From an uncultured Robinsoniella sp. (lineage in GTDB: Bacteria > Bacillota > Clostridia > Lachnospirales > Lachnospiraceae): 64,000 nucleotides of DNA. The notes beneath the pieces are model-generated. The model was not told the DNA's origin. It ran no database searches and saw nothing but the letters and a program-made list of their open reading frames with translations. The stretch is taken from contig UQGG01000017.1 in the NCBI GenBank assembly GCA_900540475.1, positions 62,001-126,000 of the forward strand. The letters run 5' to 3'. The position numbers were made by a program, and so were the translations under genes. The stretch's first letter is position 1. The number at the start of each line of letters is the position of its first letter. Of this stretch, positions 25,733 to 34,388 are shown piece after piece.

Positions 25733-27085
25733 CTAACCTGCAATCGGTATTCCGAATAATTGTCCGATACCCTTGAAGATGGCAATTATTGCTACCCAAA
25801 GTGTTGCATAGTCGGCACTTCCCTGCCACCAGGTAAGCTGCAGCATCTGAACAGCCAGTGCAGAACCTAAGATCTGGATAATACCATTAACCGTACAGAT
25901 AATTCCTGCTGCTTTCCATCCGCCAAACTTATTGGCAAAGATTGCAATCGTTGCATTGTCGAAAAACAGCGGTATAAATCCGGGAACCAGGAAAATCGGG
26001 GATTTGAAAATTAATAATCCGCCAAGTCCGATTATCTGTCCCAATGCTCCGAAGAGAAGTCCAAGTACTACGGATTTCGGTGCAAATGCAAACATCGCAG
26101 CACAGTCAACACCTGCAACCGCACCCGGAAGCAGTTTTTCAGAAATACCCTTAAAGGAAATCATTAATTCACCTACAAACATCCGGACACCATATAAGAG
26201 AACGACGATGTTTGCGGTCAGTGTGATACCAATCCACACCAGGAATACAATATTGTTCTTCAGTCCGCCCTGGTTCAAGCCGTCTGCACTTCTGAGCCAG
26301 TCGATCTGTTCTCCGCCGATAACCAGGAAGATAATGGCGGTTGAAATAAACATAACAAGTGCTGTTGCAATTACGTTATCCTGTAAGAAATTCAGGGATT
26401 CCGGCATTTTCTTCTTCTCAATATCGTCTTTATCCGGATGTCCCAGTTTTGGAGCAACTTTATAAGCAATATAGCTGACAACCATCTGTTGATGTGCAAT
26501 TGTAAAATCCGCTCCTGTTATCTCATGAGTAGGTTTAATTAATAAAGTGGAACAAATTCCCCAATACAATGCTGTTACTGCTGCTGCAATTAAAACGGTG
26601 GGAATCATGCCAAGTCCTAAGAATCTCCAGACAATATAAGCACTGATACCAGCCTGTACGATCATTGCATTACCAGTTAAGTAAACGGCACGGATCTTCG
26701 TAAATTTACGAAGTGCTACCAATACCAGGTTCAGGATAAACGCTACCAACAACGTATAAATCCCCCAGGAAGCCCCTGTTCCATCCCCTAAAATCTTGTC
26801 CATCTTCTCGTAAGCCGCTGTCATTGTAGGATAAGTATTCAGGCCCGCCCCCTGAATTCCGGTTGCATTCTGTAATGCTGTAAGTAACTTACCAAAATTT
26901 GCAATCAAGGCGCCAGAGCCCATTCCCATTACAATGACGCCGATAGAAGCTTTCGCAGCCCCCGTAATTGCCTTTGAAATCTTCTGCTTCATTGCAACGT
27001 AGCCAATGAAAACGATGATTGCCATCAGTAAGAATGGCTGTCCAAAAATTTGTTTCAAAAGTAAATCCAAAATATAGTTTAGCAT
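25733..27085 (-). CDS. ulaA: PTS ascorbate-specific EIIC permease
   Basis: The protein has 450 residues with about ten or more hydrophobic segments. MLNYILDLLLKQIFGQPFLL, GVIVMGMGSGALIANFGKL and the later FVPLFFDN-like region place it in the SgaT/UlaA family. It imports L-ascorbate or a similar lactone while phosphorylating it. ATG 27085 has AAAGGAGAGGG upstream; the longer frame to 27148 runs over the leader. A consensus promoter lies upstream at 27193-27221. Substrate specificity is inferred from the family and the UlaG neighbour. Confidence 0.93.
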   Translation of the reverse strand: MLNYILDLLLKQIFGQPFLLMAIIVFIGYVAMKQKISKAITGAAKASIGVIVMGMGSGALIANFGKLLTALQNATGIQGAGLNTYPTMTAAYEKMDKILGDGTGASWGIYTLLVAFILNLVLVALRKFTKIRAVYLTGNAMIVQAGISAYIVWRFLGLGMIPTVLIAAAVTALYWGICSTLLIKPTHEITGADFTIAHQQMVVSYIAYKVAPKLGHPDKDDIEKKKMPESLNFLQDNVIATALVMFISTAIIFLVIGGEQIDWLRSADGLNQGGLKNNIVFLVWIGITLTANIVVLLYGVRMFVGELMISFKGISEKLLPGAVAGVDCAAMFAFAPKSVVLGLLFGALGQIIGLGGLLIFKSPIFLVPGFIPLFFDNATIAIFANKFGGWKAAGIICTVNGIIQILGSALAVQMLQLTWWQGSADYATLWVAIIAIFKGIGQLFGIPIAG

Positions 27086-27192
27086 AATCCCTCTCCTTTC
27101 GTATTCCCACGTTCCGCTTATCCGCCCCATCCTGATGCCCGCTGGCATTGAATAAATGTTATCGTGTGTAATATGCTTTAACTTATATGCTT

Positions 27193-27253
27193 ATTATAAT
27201 TATTTTTATGAAATATGTCAATTGATTTTTACGATTATTTCATTATTATATGA
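27193..27253 (-). promoter_or_regulatory. Consensus promoter of the ulaA-ulaB-UroD operon with half-site
   Basis: On the minus strand TTGACA (27221-27216) and TATAAT (27198-27193) are exactly 17 bases apart, a perfect sigma-A match. ATTATATGA at 27245-27253 repeats the half-site of the DeoR gene operator. Confidence 0.75.
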
Positions 27254-27332
27254 TTGTTTTATACTTTAATGATATTTTTCTCCTTAAAACATTCATATAT
27301 TTTGTCATTTCGTTCATTTACTAATGTCGCTT

Positions 27333-28163
27333 TCATAAATTCAGTTCTTTTTCCAGATAAACAGCCACACCATCCTCGTCATTACTGAGGGTAATTTCAC
27401 TGGCAGCGTCTTTCAAACACTGAATACTGTTGCCCATAGCGATTCTTCGGCCCGCACATTCAAACATACTGAGGTCATTGTCATAATCACCAAACACGCA
27501 TACCTGGTTTTCCACAATTCCCAATTGTTCCATAATTTTAAGCAGCGCCGTTTTTTTAGAAACAGATTTATGAAATGCTCCCTGAAGCCCATAACCGGTA
27601 GACTCGCAATGAACATTTGCTAGATTTCCGGCAAATTCCAGAAATCCGTTCATCCGTATCTCACTGTCTTCATAGACAACAATCTTAGCAACATCATCAA
27701 AATCCCGGTATATGTCACTGGCTGAAATGGATTCTGCCGCCAGTTTCATCGGATACCCCAATTCATCAGAAAGCTTCTCATAACCGGTGATGCGTTTTTT
27801 CAGTTTCTCACTGTCATTTGAAAAATACATTGTCTGAGCGGTGTACATCATAAATACCAGCTGCTGCTGCGTAAGAAAAGCCAGAATCTGTTGTATATCC
27901 GGCTTCTCCAGTGCTGCTTCATATAGGATGTTTCCTTTGTTGTCACGTACCAGCGCCCCGTTATTAGACAGCATATAGCTGCATCCGCCGATGCATCTGC
28001 TGTATACCGCCATCATCTGCTCATCTCTGCCGGATGCAAAACAATTATGAATTCCAAGTTCCTTTGTTTTCATCAGCACCTCTCTGGTATAGCTGCTTAT
28101 TCTCTTCTTACTGTTTAAAAGCGTTCCATCCAGATCGCAGACAATTAACTTTATATCATCCAC
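27333..28163 (-). CDS. HAD-superfamily hydrolase, Cof-type (IIB) phosphatase
   Basis: The protein has 276 residues. Motif I is VCDLDGTLLNSKKRIS, the Lys of motif III lies in FHKSVSKKTALLKI, and motif IV is FGDYDNDLSMF. A C2B cap lies between. Cof-type HADs dephosphorylate sugar phosphates, nucleotides or FMN. The start is GTG 28163, directly after the TAG of the creatininase-family gene with AAGGAGGCGG in its end, so the two are translationally coupled. A sugar-phosphate substrate from the PTS pathway is a reasonable guess. Confidence 0.9.
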   Translation of the reverse strand: MDDIKLIVCDLDGTLLNSKKRISSYTREVLMKTKELGIHNCFASGRDEQMMAVYSRCIGGCSYMLSNNGALVRDNKGNILYEAALEKPDIQQILAFLTQQQLVFMMYTAQTMYFSNDSEKLKKRITGYEKLSDELGYPMKLAAESISASDIYRDFDDVAKIVVYEDSEIRMNGFLEFAGNLANVHCESTGYGLQGAFHKSVSKKTALLKIMEQLGIVENQVCVFGDYDNDLSMFECAGRRIAMGNSIQCLKDAASEITLSNDEDGVAVYLEKELNL

Positions 28164-28925
28164 CTAATCCGCCTCCTTTATCTCTGCTATCTGCCTGCAG
28201 AGTTCTTCACACATCCGTTCATACAAGCGCATGCCTTTATCTGCACTTGCACTGGCTGCATCCCCAAACGCTCCGGATTTCAAAAAACTTTTCCATGGAA
28301 CTGCCGATGTCGCATACGCCTTTGGCACCTTTGGAAATTCACAGGTTGCTTTCTCCATCTGAACCAGCTCGGGTCTCAGATAGAGCATGAGTGAAGTCTC
28401 CAGTTCCCCCGCATGCCACACTTTTCCATTCCACAGGGGCGTTGTTAGAATATCCTGTACTTTTCTTTCGATTCCGCCAAGGGATATATGGTACACCAGA
28501 GCCCCGCTGTCCTCATCCTTTAATACGCGCAGCACTTCCGTGATTACTTTATGATTGCCGTTATGAAAGGAAAATATAAATAACCGCTTCACCCCGGCTC
28601 TTCGTATGCTTTTTGCCGCCTGTACACAATATTCCTCCAGACAGGCGGGGGAAATGGAAACAGTTCCTTCATAGTCCCTGGCGGACCATACCTGCCCGAA
28701 AGTGACACAGGGATAATAATACAGGTCCTCTCGCCGGCTGACTTCTTCCGCCATCGCCTCTGCAATTATGGTATCCGTTCCCATTGGAAGGTGAAATCCA
28801 TGTTCTTCCACAGAGCCTAAAGTCAGAATCACACCCTCACTGTTTTTTATTTTATTCTTTGCATCTTCCCAGTTTGTATAAAATAAATTTCTCACCATCA
28901 TATTATAAAGAGGAGTATTTTTCAT
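28164..28925 (-). CDS. Creatininase-family amidohydrolase
   Basis: The protein has 253 residues. Metal-binding motifs of the creatininase family are visible: GSVEEHGFHLPMGTDTIIAE, a SFHNGNH block in place of the usual NGHGGN, and WHAGELETSLMLYL. Family members hydrolyse creatinine or related cyclic amides and formamides. Here the gene overlaps the end of the EIIA gene and is coupled to a HAD phosphatase, so the substrate may be a modified sugar acid. The start is uncertain: ATG 28925 overlaps EIIA, and ATG 28901 or 28898, just after its stop, are alternatives. Neither has a clear ribosome site. Confidence 0.87.
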   Translation of the reverse strand: MKNTPLYNMMVRNLFYTNWEDAKNKIKNSEGVILTLGSVEEHGFHLPMGTDTIIAEAMAEEVSRREDLYYYPCVTFGQVWSARDYEGTVSISPACLEEYCVQAAKSIRRAGVKRLFIFSFHNGNHKVITEVLRVLKDEDSGALVYHISLGGIERKVQDILTTPLWNGKVWHAGELETSLMLYLRPELVQMEKATCEFPKVPKAYATSAVPWKSFLKSGAFGDAASASADKGMRLYERMCEELCRQIAEIKEAD

Positions 28926-29364
28926 CCAATGCCAGCAGATCTTCTACAGTCTTCACTTCTAAAAGCGCATCCATGATATCTGCTGTCAAAAGCATATTGG
29001 CAAGCTTCTCCATATTCTGCATATGCATGGTATGATCCTTGGATGCCAGCACAAAGAATAATCTGGCATCTTTTTCCGGATTTCCTTCTTCAAAATGTAC
29101 GGGTTCTTCCACTTTCATAAAGGATACCGCCGTATCATTTACGCCTACCGCACCTTCCTGGGAGTGCGGCATTGCAATATTTGGAGCAAAAACAATGTAC
29201 GGACCATATTTTTTCACGCAGCCAATGACAGAATCCACATATGCCTGTTCGATAGAGCCATCTGCCAGTAAAGGCTGGCAGGACGCCGCTACTGCCTCTT
29301 CCCAGGTATCAAATTTCTGATGAAAACATACTCTGTTCTGATTTACTAATTCTTTTAATAACAT
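28903..29364 (-). CDS. ulaC: PTS EIIA component (mannitol/fructose/ascorbate type)
   Basis: The protein has 153 residues of the EIIA-2 family. The phosphorylated His67 lies in APNIAMPHSQEG. The later HFEEGNPEKDARLFFVLASKDHTMHMQ block is typical of UlaC/SgaA proteins. It receives phosphate from HPr and gives it to EIIB. AGAGAGGT before ATG 29364 sets the start. It lies between ulaG and the creatininase-family gene, apart from ulaA and ulaB by two genes. Confidence 0.92.
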   Translation of the reverse strand: MLLKELVNQNRVCFHQKFDTWEEAVAASCQPLLADGSIEQAYVDSVIGCVKKYGPYIVFAPNIAMPHSQEGAVGVNDTAVSFMKVEEPVHFEEGNPEKDARLFFVLASKDHTMHMQNMEKLANMLLTADIMDALLEVKTVEDLLALDEKYSSL

Positions 29365-29436
29365 AAATACTTACCTCTCTTCTTTCCCGCAATATTCTCA
29401 TTGATACGTAAAATCCGAATTAAAATATTTCATAAA

Positions 29437-29457
29437 AACCAGTTTAGCAAACTGAAG
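29437..29457 (-). terminator. Weak terminator-like hairpin after ulaG
   Basis: On the minus strand CAGTTT-GCT-AAACTG is followed by GTTTTTA. It lies about 60 bases past the ulaG stop codon and before ulaC, so it may reduce read-through inside the operon. Confidence 0.45.
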
Positions 29458-29480
29458 CAACGGCTGTTGGGGCTGTCGGA

Positions 29481-29512
29481 GCTGACAGAATGCAATTCAA
29501 AACACGCTCTTA
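29481..29512 (-). repeat. Dispersed GAGCGTGTTT element, copy 4
   Basis: On the minus strand AAGAGCGTGTTTTGAATTGC then ATTCTGTCAGC, starting three bases after the ulaG stop codon. Confidence 0.6.
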
Positions 29513-29514
29513 TT

Positions 29515-30573
29515 TTACAGGACGCTTCTAAACGGCACATTTGGTTCATCCGTAAAGCAGTCTTCAAATCCTCTGCGGTAATGATACTGTAGTTTATCTT
29601 TATCGTTGGGGTAAATGAATTTGCCTCCAACATCCCAGATGAATGGCTTAAACTGATAATCCAGTACATGTTTCTTGAAATTATACAGCATCATAATTTC
29701 TGCAGGATCTGCCTTAAAATTCGTCCATACATCATAATGAAACGGTATAACCACTTTCGTCTGCAGTGCTTCAGCCATTCTTAAAATGTCCACGGATGTC
29801 ATCTTATCCTGATTTCCTGCCGGGTTTTCTCCATAAGAACCAAATGCTACATCTATCTTATGATCTTTTCCATGTTTCGCATAATAAACAGAATAATGAG
29901 AATCTCCGCTGTGGTATATATTTCCACCCGGTGTTTTGATCAGGTAGTTTACTGCTTTTTCATCCATATCCGTCGGGCAGATTCCTGCAAGGGGCTTTTC
30001 AGCCGTAACGATACAGGTTCTGTCAAAAGAATCCAGCACAACAATTTCCACGTCTTTCACTTTCACCACATCGCCAGGTTTTACAATTTTACAGCGCTCT
30101 TCCGGCACGCCGTAACTGAGCCACTTTTTAACACTTTCCAACGGCCCGATAAACGGTACGTCACCTTCACAGTTTTTCAGAACTGCTGCTGCAAAGAACG
30201 GGTCGATATGATCATTGTGATAATGTGTTGATAAAACTGCATCCACGGTTGTCACTGCAAACGGATCATAGACAATGGGCATCGCTCTTAGATTTGGCTG
30301 CATCAGCCTGCCGCCCGTCATGTTTCTCATTTGATGGTATTCATCCATATATGGTTTTTTCTTTGTTCTTTTTCCGTTTCCAAACCAGAGATCAATTGCA
30401 ATATTAGCATTGCCCTGGGACTTCACCCAAATTCCGGTGCAGCCAAGCCACCACATCGCTACGGTACCTTTTTCCACAACCTCTGCGTCAATCTCTTCAT
30501 TCAGCCAGGTCCCCCATTCCGGAAACGCTCCTAAAATCCAATTTTCTCTTGTAATTTCATCTACTTTACTCAT
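29515..30573 (-). CDS. ulaG: L-ascorbate-6-phosphate lactonase UlaG
   Basis: The protein has 352 residues. The metallo-beta-lactamase-fold motif STHYHNDHIDPFF, later GNIYHSGDSHYS and VIPFHYDVWTNF, and the N-terminal WWLGCTGIWVKSQG identify UlaG. It opens the lactone ring of L-ascorbate 6-phosphate to 3-keto-L-gulonate 6-phosphate in the cytoplasm, the first step after PTS import. AAGGAGG nine bases before ATG 30573 sets the start. It leads a minus-strand run continuing into ulaC, creatininase and HAD genes. Confidence 0.95.
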   Translation of the reverse strand: MSKVDEITRENWILGAFPEWGTWLNEEIDAEVVEKGTVAMWWLGCTGIWVKSQGNANIAIDLWFGNGKRTKKKPYMDEYHQMRNMTGGRLMQPNLRAMPIVYDPFAVTTVDAVLSTHYHNDHIDPFFAAAVLKNCEGDVPFIGPLESVKKWLSYGVPEERCKIVKPGDVVKVKDVEIVVLDSFDRTCIVTAEKPLAGICPTDMDEKAVNYLIKTPGGNIYHSGDSHYSVYYAKHGKDHKIDVAFGSYGENPAGNQDKMTSVDILRMAEALQTKVVIPFHYDVWTNFKADPAEIMMLYNFKKHVLDYQFKPFIWDVGGKFIYPNDKDKLQYHYRRGFEDCFTDEPNVPFRSVL

Positions 30574-30593
30574 TTACTGTTCCTCCTTAAATA

Positions 30594-30711
30594 TTCATAT
30601 AATTCATTATTGTTATGTTCGTTTTAATTGATATGTTTATATTACTACATTTTTAAGTTCATTACAATGTTTTTAAATGAATATTTATTTTTTATATGAT
30701 CATTTTGTCAA
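30594..30711 (-). promoter_or_regulatory. Predicted ulaG promoter with DeoR-type half-sites
   Basis: On the minus strand TTGACA (30711-30706) has ATAAAT 17 bases further (30688-30683). The spacer contains a TTATATGA half-site (30692-30699). TTCATATAA and TTCATTATT lie in direct repeat at 30594-30611, near the gene. These match the arms of the palindrome at 24172-24192. Confidence 0.5.
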
Positions 30712-30843
30712 TATAAGTGTAAGCAGATTAAGTAACGCTTTATATATGGAAATAGTGCGGATCAGGTGAAGGCTGCAGATCAGGTAAACCACCATCTACA
30801 AAGCGTCCCATTTCTCATCCCCCCATTTAAGATTTATAATAAA

Positions 30844-30887
30844 AAATGGCAGAAACAAAAGCCATTCGCTTCATCTCTGCCATATTT
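30844..30887 (-). terminator. Terminator of the CUT1 ABC importer operon
   Basis: AAATGGCAGA (30844-30853) pairs with TCTGCCATATTT (30876-30887); on the minus strand TTTTTTATTATAA follows, 12 bases past the permease stop. Confidence 0.8.
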
Positions 30888-30898
30888 TTATAATCTCC

Positions 30899-31789
30899 TC
30901 AGCCCTTTACAGCTCCAATCGTAATACCCTTTACCAGATACCGCTGCACAAAGGGATATATCAGCATAACCGGGAGAATACCTGCTACTGCGATCGCCAT
31001 CTTGATCCCCACACTTGGGAGGCTGGCAGCCATTTCTCCAACATTTCCCCCTGCCTGCCCGCTTGCCAGGAACTGGGCATCCTGGAGCATGCGGTTTAAA
31101 ATATTCTGAATAGAGTAAAGTTCGGTACGGCTGGCTATATAATACAAACCGTTCTGCCAGTCGTTCCAGTATCCAAGTCCCACCATCAGTCCCAGGGTAG
31201 CCACCATTGGTCCCGACATGGGAAATACTACCTTAAAAAGTATTCGGAATTCATTTGCTCCGTCTATTTTCGCTGCCTCTATAATCTCATCGGGAACATT
31301 TGCATTGAGATAATTTCTCATCATAATAATATTGAATGCGTTCATCAGCAGATTAGGGAGCAGCAATGCCCAAATGGTATCTCTTATATGGAAGGTATTG
31401 GACCAGATCATATATGAGGGCACCAGTCCGCCATTGAACAGCATGGTGAAAAAGATAAAAAATGAAATCCAGTTTCTTCCCGGCAGTTCCTTTCTGGAAA
31501 GAGGATAAGCCAGGAGAATTGTCATCAATATCCCAATCGCCGTACCGGCAATGGAAATAAACACCGTAACCCCATATCCCTTTAAGATCTTGGCTGACCC
31601 TGAGAAAATGTACTGATATGCATCCAGGCTGAGCGCTCCCGGGAAGAAGGAATACCCATCCCGTATCAGCGCCGCTTCATCTGTAAAGGAGGAAACCACC
31701 AGCAGGATAAACGGCAGCAAACAGCATAGCGACAGCAGAATCATGACTATATTTATTGTAATATGAAAACTTTTTTTATTATCTACCAT
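30899..31789 (-). CDS. ABC transporter permease, CUT1/LplC-like
   Basis: The protein has 296 residues with six predicted membrane helices. The coupling (EAA) loop reads EIIEAAKIDGANEFRILFKVVFP. It is closest in style to LplC/YtcP permeases that import oligosaccharides or modified sugars. It ends an operon with the other permease and the binding protein; no ATPase gene is present, which is usual because CUT1 systems share an MsmX-type ATPase. The cognate substrate is unknown. Confidence 0.92.
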   Translation of the reverse strand: MVDNKKSFHITINIVMILLSLCCLLPFILLVVSSFTDEAALIRDGYSFFPGALSLDAYQYIFSGSAKILKGYGVTVFISIAGTAIGILMTILLAYPLSRKELPGRNWISFFIFFTMLFNGGLVPSYMIWSNTFHIRDTIWALLLPNLLMNAFNIIMMRNYLNANVPDEIIEAAKIDGANEFRILFKVVFPMSGPMVATLGLMVGLGYWNDWQNGLYYIASRTELYSIQNILNRMLQDAQFLASGQAGGNVGEMAASLPSVGIKMAIAVAGILPVMLIYPFVQRYLVKGITIGAVKG

Positions 31790-31810
31790 AGTAATCTCCC
31801 TTTGTCAAAG

Positions 31811-32764
31811 TTAAAACAGTGCATTCTCTTTTTCCACCTTTCGAACGATGAAGTTTGCCAGAAGGACTATTGCAAACCCTACCAGTGACTGATAAAAACC
31901 TGCTGCTGATGCCCTGCCCACATCGTTTAACTGTAAAAGCCCCCGGTATACATAGGTATCGATCGTATTCGTCACATCAAATAACGGACCGCTGTTCATT
32001 GGTACCTGATAGAACAGTCCAAAATCGGAGTAGAAAATTCTGCCTATGCTCATAAGTGTCAGGGTAATGATCGTGCCCTTTAGCGATGGCAGCACGATAT
32101 CCTTTATCCGGTGCCATCTGCTGGCTCCGTCCATAACTGCCGCTTCATATAGAGAATCGTCGATCCCCAGAATCGTTGCATAATAAATAATACAGCTGTA
32201 TCCGAAGCCTTTCCACAGATTCACAATTACCAGTATAAACGGCCAATACTTTTTCTCGCTGTACCAGGCAACAGGATCCATCCCCAATTTCTGCAAGATA
32301 CCATTATTGATAAATCCAGATTCCGCACTGAGAAATGCATATACCAGATAACTGATTACAACTGTGGAGATCAGATACGGTATCAGGATCAGCGTCTGAT
32401 AAGCTTTCTTCTTCTTAACACCCCTGATTTCATTTAACAAAACAGCCACTGCTATGGATACCACTGTTCCCAGCAAAATAAAGACAAAATTATAACATAT
32501 CGTATTGCGGGTAATAATCCAGGCATCGGATGTTTTAAACAGATATTCAAAATTATCCAGACCTACCCATGGGCTGTTTAAGATTCCCAGACGGTAATCC
32601 ACCTTTTTAAAAGCAACTACAAGCCCCAGCATAGGGAGATAGTTGTTAATGACCAGGTAAATCAGCCCCGGTGCCATCATCAGGTAAAATGGCCAGTAAC
32701 GCTTCAGGAGTGCAGTAAATTTTTTCTTCTTTGGCTTTTGCTTTCCAGCAGCGGTATTATCCAT
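31811..32764 (-). CDS. ABC transporter permease, CUT1/LplB-like
   Basis: The protein has 317 residues. A positively charged N-terminus (GKQKPKKKKF) precedes six membrane helices; the coupling loop reads SLYEAAVMDGASRWHRIKDIVLP. The start at ATG 32764 has GAGGAGG upstream; the longer frame to 32809 would overlap the binding-protein gene. It pairs with the permease at 30899-31789. Confidence 0.92.
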   Translation of the reverse strand: MDNTAAGKQKPKKKKFTALLKRYWPFYLMMAPGLIYLVINNYLPMLGLVVAFKKVDYRLGILNSPWVGLDNFEYLFKTSDAWIITRNTICYNFVFILLGTVVSIAVAVLLNEIRGVKKKKAYQTLILIPYLISTVVISYLVYAFLSAESGFINNGILQKLGMDPVAWYSEKKYWPFILVIVNLWKGFGYSCIIYYATILGIDDSLYEAAVMDGASRWHRIKDIVLPSLKGTIITLTLMSIGRIFYSDFGLFYQVPMNSGPLFDVTNTIDTYVYRGLLQLNDVGRASAAGFYQSLVGFAIVLLANFIVRKVEKENALF

Positions 32765-32783
32765 GGCTCCTCCTCGCTTTCCT

Positions 32784-34331
32784 CTATTGCTTTGCTTTCC
32801 ATTCTTCATATTGTTTGGATTTCGTTTCTATAATCTTGTCTATCCCGGCTGTTTTCAGTTCTTCCCGGAATTGCGCCAGACTTTCATCCACATCCACAGC
32901 CCCCGCCATTAAAGAGGGATTATATTTTGCCACCACATTGGTGCAGGCTGTAATTTCATTGGTAATTTCCGATGTGTCCGGTACAAAGCCTAATGCTTTT
33001 GAATGAAGCGCCGTATTATTAAAATCTTCAATCTGTTTCCAGTAATCTTCCGGGTAGGGCTCCCATACCGGTGTTTCAAAAGCATTGGGCCAGATCCAGG
33101 ACTGTGCCGTATATGGCGTATTAGATGCATTTACACCTTCTGGAAAGTTAATCATTTTCTTCCCATCATCTGTGTATGTATAGCTTTTTCCTTCAATACC
33201 ATTGATGAGTATGTTGGCAAGCTCGGGATTGGTGTACATTTCATTCAGCAAAATCATAGCTTCTTCCGGATGTTTGGTGGAAGCGGATATTCCCCACATC
33301 ATACCCTGAACCGTCTGGGTCTGCAGAGAAGCGGGACGCAGCTCTATAACTTCAATTTCACAGCCTGTTATTCTCGCCTGCTGCTCCCCAAACAGTGGTT
33401 TTAAATGAGAAAGTGCAGAAAACAGCTTGCCCGCCCTCATGATAACGGAAGGATCATCACTCTTGCTCAGTACATCCGGAGAGATGTATCCCGCTTCATA
33501 CCACTTTCTCATGAGCCGTACATAATCTTCATATTCACCGGATTCATACAGGTTTACAATTTCACCTGACTGCCCGTTATCCAGCATAACTCCCAGGTTA
33601 TTGGCGTCACTGATCTGATCCCATCCCCAGGTATTCGTCTGCAGCGTTCCTGCCTGGCCTCCGCTTAAGCATTCCATATCCGGATGCAGTTCTTTTACCT
33701 TTGCAAACAATGCGGTACAGTCTTCCAGGGTCTTAATTCCTGTGGGATCAATTCCCGTCTCCTCCAGAATATCTTTCCGCATCCAGATGCCATAGCTGTT
33801 TGCCACTTCCCGGTCCGTATAGATACCATAGATATTTTCATCCACTCGCCCAAGCTCCAGCATATCTTCCGGGATCTCCTTTTTGATCCCCTCTCCGTAC
33901 CGGTCCAGCAGCTCGTCCAGTTCTAATGCCTGTCCGTTATTCACATAGGTAGCCAGCGGCGTCCCATACCAGGGCAGAATATCCACCGTATCGCTTCCTC
34001 CGGTGAGCAGCAAATTGGTCTGCTGCTGCCAGGAACCGATGTTGATAAACGTAATATCCAGAGCCACACCCTTATCTTTCAATATTTCATTCGCTGACCG
34101 CTCTACATCCTCCACCAGTGACTGATCGTTAAACGCCATAGCCGCTACCTTCAAAGTAACCACGTCACCGTTTTTCTTTTCTTCCAGGGTATTTTCTGCA
34201 GTATTTCCTCCGGTACCGCTTTCTGTTCCTGCCGCCTTCTTTTTTTCTTCATCTGCTCCAGAGCCGCATCCCGTAAGGATCCCCGCCGCCATCGATACCG
34301 TGAGAAGTACTGCAATCCATTTTTTCTTCAT
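32784..34331 (-). CDS. Extracellular solute-binding lipoprotein of the CUT1 importer
   Basis: The protein has 515 residues. The signal peptide ends in a lipobox (GILTGC) and is followed by a charged, low-complexity linker (about 25-55). The rest is a family-1 binding protein of the LplA size class, with DILPWYGTPLATYVNNGQALELD and GIYTDREVANSYGIWMRKDI. It captures the substrate outside the membrane. ATG 34331 has GGAGGAAAG upstream; the longer frame from 34352 runs over the leader. The nature of the ligand, perhaps a riboside or ribose-containing compound, is suggested only by neighbours. Confidence 0.93.
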   Translation of the reverse strand: MKKKWIAVLLTVSMAAGILTGCGSGADEEKKKAAGTESGTGGNTAENTLEEKKNGDVVTLKVAAMAFNDQSLVEDVERSANEILKDKGVALDITFINIGSWQQQTNLLLTGGSDTVDILPWYGTPLATYVNNGQALELDELLDRYGEGIKKEIPEDMLELGRVDENIYGIYTDREVANSYGIWMRKDILEETGIDPTGIKTLEDCTALFAKVKELHPDMECLSGGQAGTLQTNTWGWDQISDANNLGVMLDNGQSGEIVNLYESGEYEDYVRLMRKWYEAGYISPDVLSKSDDPSVIMRAGKLFSALSHLKPLFGEQQARITGCEIEVIELRPASLQTQTVQGMMWGISASTKHPEEAMILLNEMYTNPELANILINGIEGKSYTYTDDGKKMINFPEGVNASNTPYTAQSWIWPNAFETPVWEPYPEDYWKQIEDFNNTALHSKALGFVPDTSEITNEITACTNVVAKYNPSLMAGAVDVDESLAQFREELKTAGIDKIIETKSKQYEEWKAKQ

Positions 34332-34388
34332 TTTCTTTCCTCCTGTTTGCAATCCGTTAACTTATATTTTCAAAAACAATCTGTAACC

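Larger units (their letters stand above)
30574..30898. other. Intergenic region: ulaG promoter and ABC importer terminator
   Basis: The 325 bases hold the ulaG promoter region (30594-30711), an unassigned stretch with imperfect inverted parts around 30735-30809, and the terminator of the ABC importer genes (30844-30887). 30794-30809 shares 16 bases with the stem at 60395. No gene is seen. Confidence 0.5.
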
